Below are positions 18,150-18,692 of a stretch of 18,692 bases of DNA, one piece after another. The stretch is taken from assembly GCA_027575765.1 (NCBI GenBank), contig JANBPT010000934.1:1-18692 (forward strand), in the 5' to 3' direction. The notes below the pieces were generated by a model that did no database searches, was not told the DNA's origin, and saw nothing but the letters and a program-made list of their open reading frames with translations. Source of the DNA: Tieghemiomyces parasiticus (Eukaryota; Kickxellomycota; Dimargaritomycetes; Dimargaritales; Dimargaritaceae). The first letter of the stretch is position 1. Every line of letters starts with the position of its first letter. Made by a program: the position numbers and the translations under genes.

Positions 18150-18692
18150 TTATTTTTCACACTTGATCAGCGGAGAGGGAGAGGGAGGGGTTTCGGATTC
18201 TGGGATATGCCAGTACCGGTACAACTGGCCGAGACAATCTGTTAACAGGGACAAGGCAGTAACCAAAGCGTCCCGCTCGACTGATGCGTCAGTGTCATCA
18301 TCGGCTGTCGGGTCGTTATTACCAATATTCTTCGGCAATGCGCTTCGCTGCTCTATCAGCCGACGAATAATGTACACCACACTGACCACGCACTGCGGGA
18401 CGCAACCATGGAGACTCTCCAGCTGGACGTCATGGGTGATTTGGACGAGGGCGACACATTCATGGACGAGGTGAATACACTCTGTCCACAGGTCCGCCGC
18501 CACCAATTGTGGGGGTATCATGGTCAGGTCAACCGGGTGTTGTGGCGGTGGCAGTAGTTTGTGCTGCTGCTGATGGTGATGACCGTCGGATTGCGCCGGT
18601 AAATCTCGGAGAGCAGACCAGGCGTAATAGGCGAGTTCCAATTGCACACTGAGGTATAGGATGCCGAGGGAGAGCAGGGAGGCCTCGGTCGA
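18150..18692 (-). CDS. C-terminal part of an unidentified helical protein, possibly a fungal transcription factor (5' partial)
   Basis: Read on the minus strand, the frame is open from the window edge (18692) to TAA at 18152-18150, giving the last 180 residues. Two or three helical segments are visible: a Leu-rich one near the edge (LLSLGILYLSVQLELAYYAW), a Cys/Val-rich pair (WTECIHLVHECVALVQI and CVVSVVYIIRRLIEQ) and a later LVTALSLLTDCLGQLYRYW. A His/Gln/Pro-rich loop (HHHQQQH) lies between the first two. Helices punctuated by Cys and Ala and split by Q/H-rich linkers recall the C-terminal part of the middle homology region in Zn2Cys6 factors, but no diagnostic motif or DNA-binding domain is in view. 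The start codon lies outside the window. Coding status is supported by length, codon-like composition and lack of a rival frame; the function is a guess. Confidence 0.4.
   Translation of the reverse strand, partial: STEASLLSLGILYLSVQLELAYYAWSALRDLPAQSDGHHHQQQHKLLPPPQHPVDLTMIPPQLVAADLWTECIHLVHECVALVQITHDVQLESLHGCVPQCVVSVVYIIRRLIEQRSALPKNIGNNDPTADDDTDASVERDALVTALSLLTDCLGQLYRYWHIPESETPPSPSPLIKCEK

Overview
The window looks like nuclear DNA from a fungus. Genes are separated by non-coding DNA, introns start with GTAAGT, and one transcript carries a 16-base first coding exon. ATP-citrate lyase is encoded as one fused polypeptide, whereas Ascomycota usually split it into two genes. Together with a fungal-type Mus7/Mms22 protein this points to an early-diverging fungus (Zoopagomycota or Mucoromycota grade) or, less likely, a basidiomycete. 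That placement is inference.

Layout, left to right. 1-387 (+): 3' end of VPS54, a subunit of the GARP vesicle-tethering complex. 388-878: intergenic, with a poly(A) signal and a TATA-like/E-box cluster. 879-7773 (+): a very large replication-fork repair protein of the Mus7/Mms22 family in two exons, with a 139-base intron at 6304-6442. Its 3' end is odd: the family-like C-terminal motif appears to continue in another frame beyond a six-C run. 7774-11982: a 4.2-kb gene-poor gap. It holds a 52-bp imperfect inverted repeat with a 220-base loop, a broken coding-like stretch (8374-8847) split by a nine-C run and ending on a GTAAGT, and a C/T-rich promoter-leader for the next gene. 11983-15495 (+): complete ATP-citrate lyase with all recognisable active-site residues. 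15496-16359: intergenic, with one speculative spliced small ORF. 16360-17366 (+): ribosomal protein L26 (uL24), split after codon 5 by a 584-base intron. 17367-18149: intergenic, with an AT microsatellite and long G tracts. 18150-18692 (-): C-terminal end of a protein running off the window, possibly a fungal transcription factor.

The genes are unrelated housekeeping functions: membrane traffic, fork repair, cytosolic acetyl-CoA supply and translation. They do not form a pathway or cluster. ACLY and RPL26 show strong codon bias expected of highly expressed genes; mms22 does not. I see no convincing novel system, mobile element, CRISPR array, tRNA or rRNA. The points most worth a second look are the two C-tract frame breaks (7756-7761 and 8525-8533) and the inverted repeat between them.
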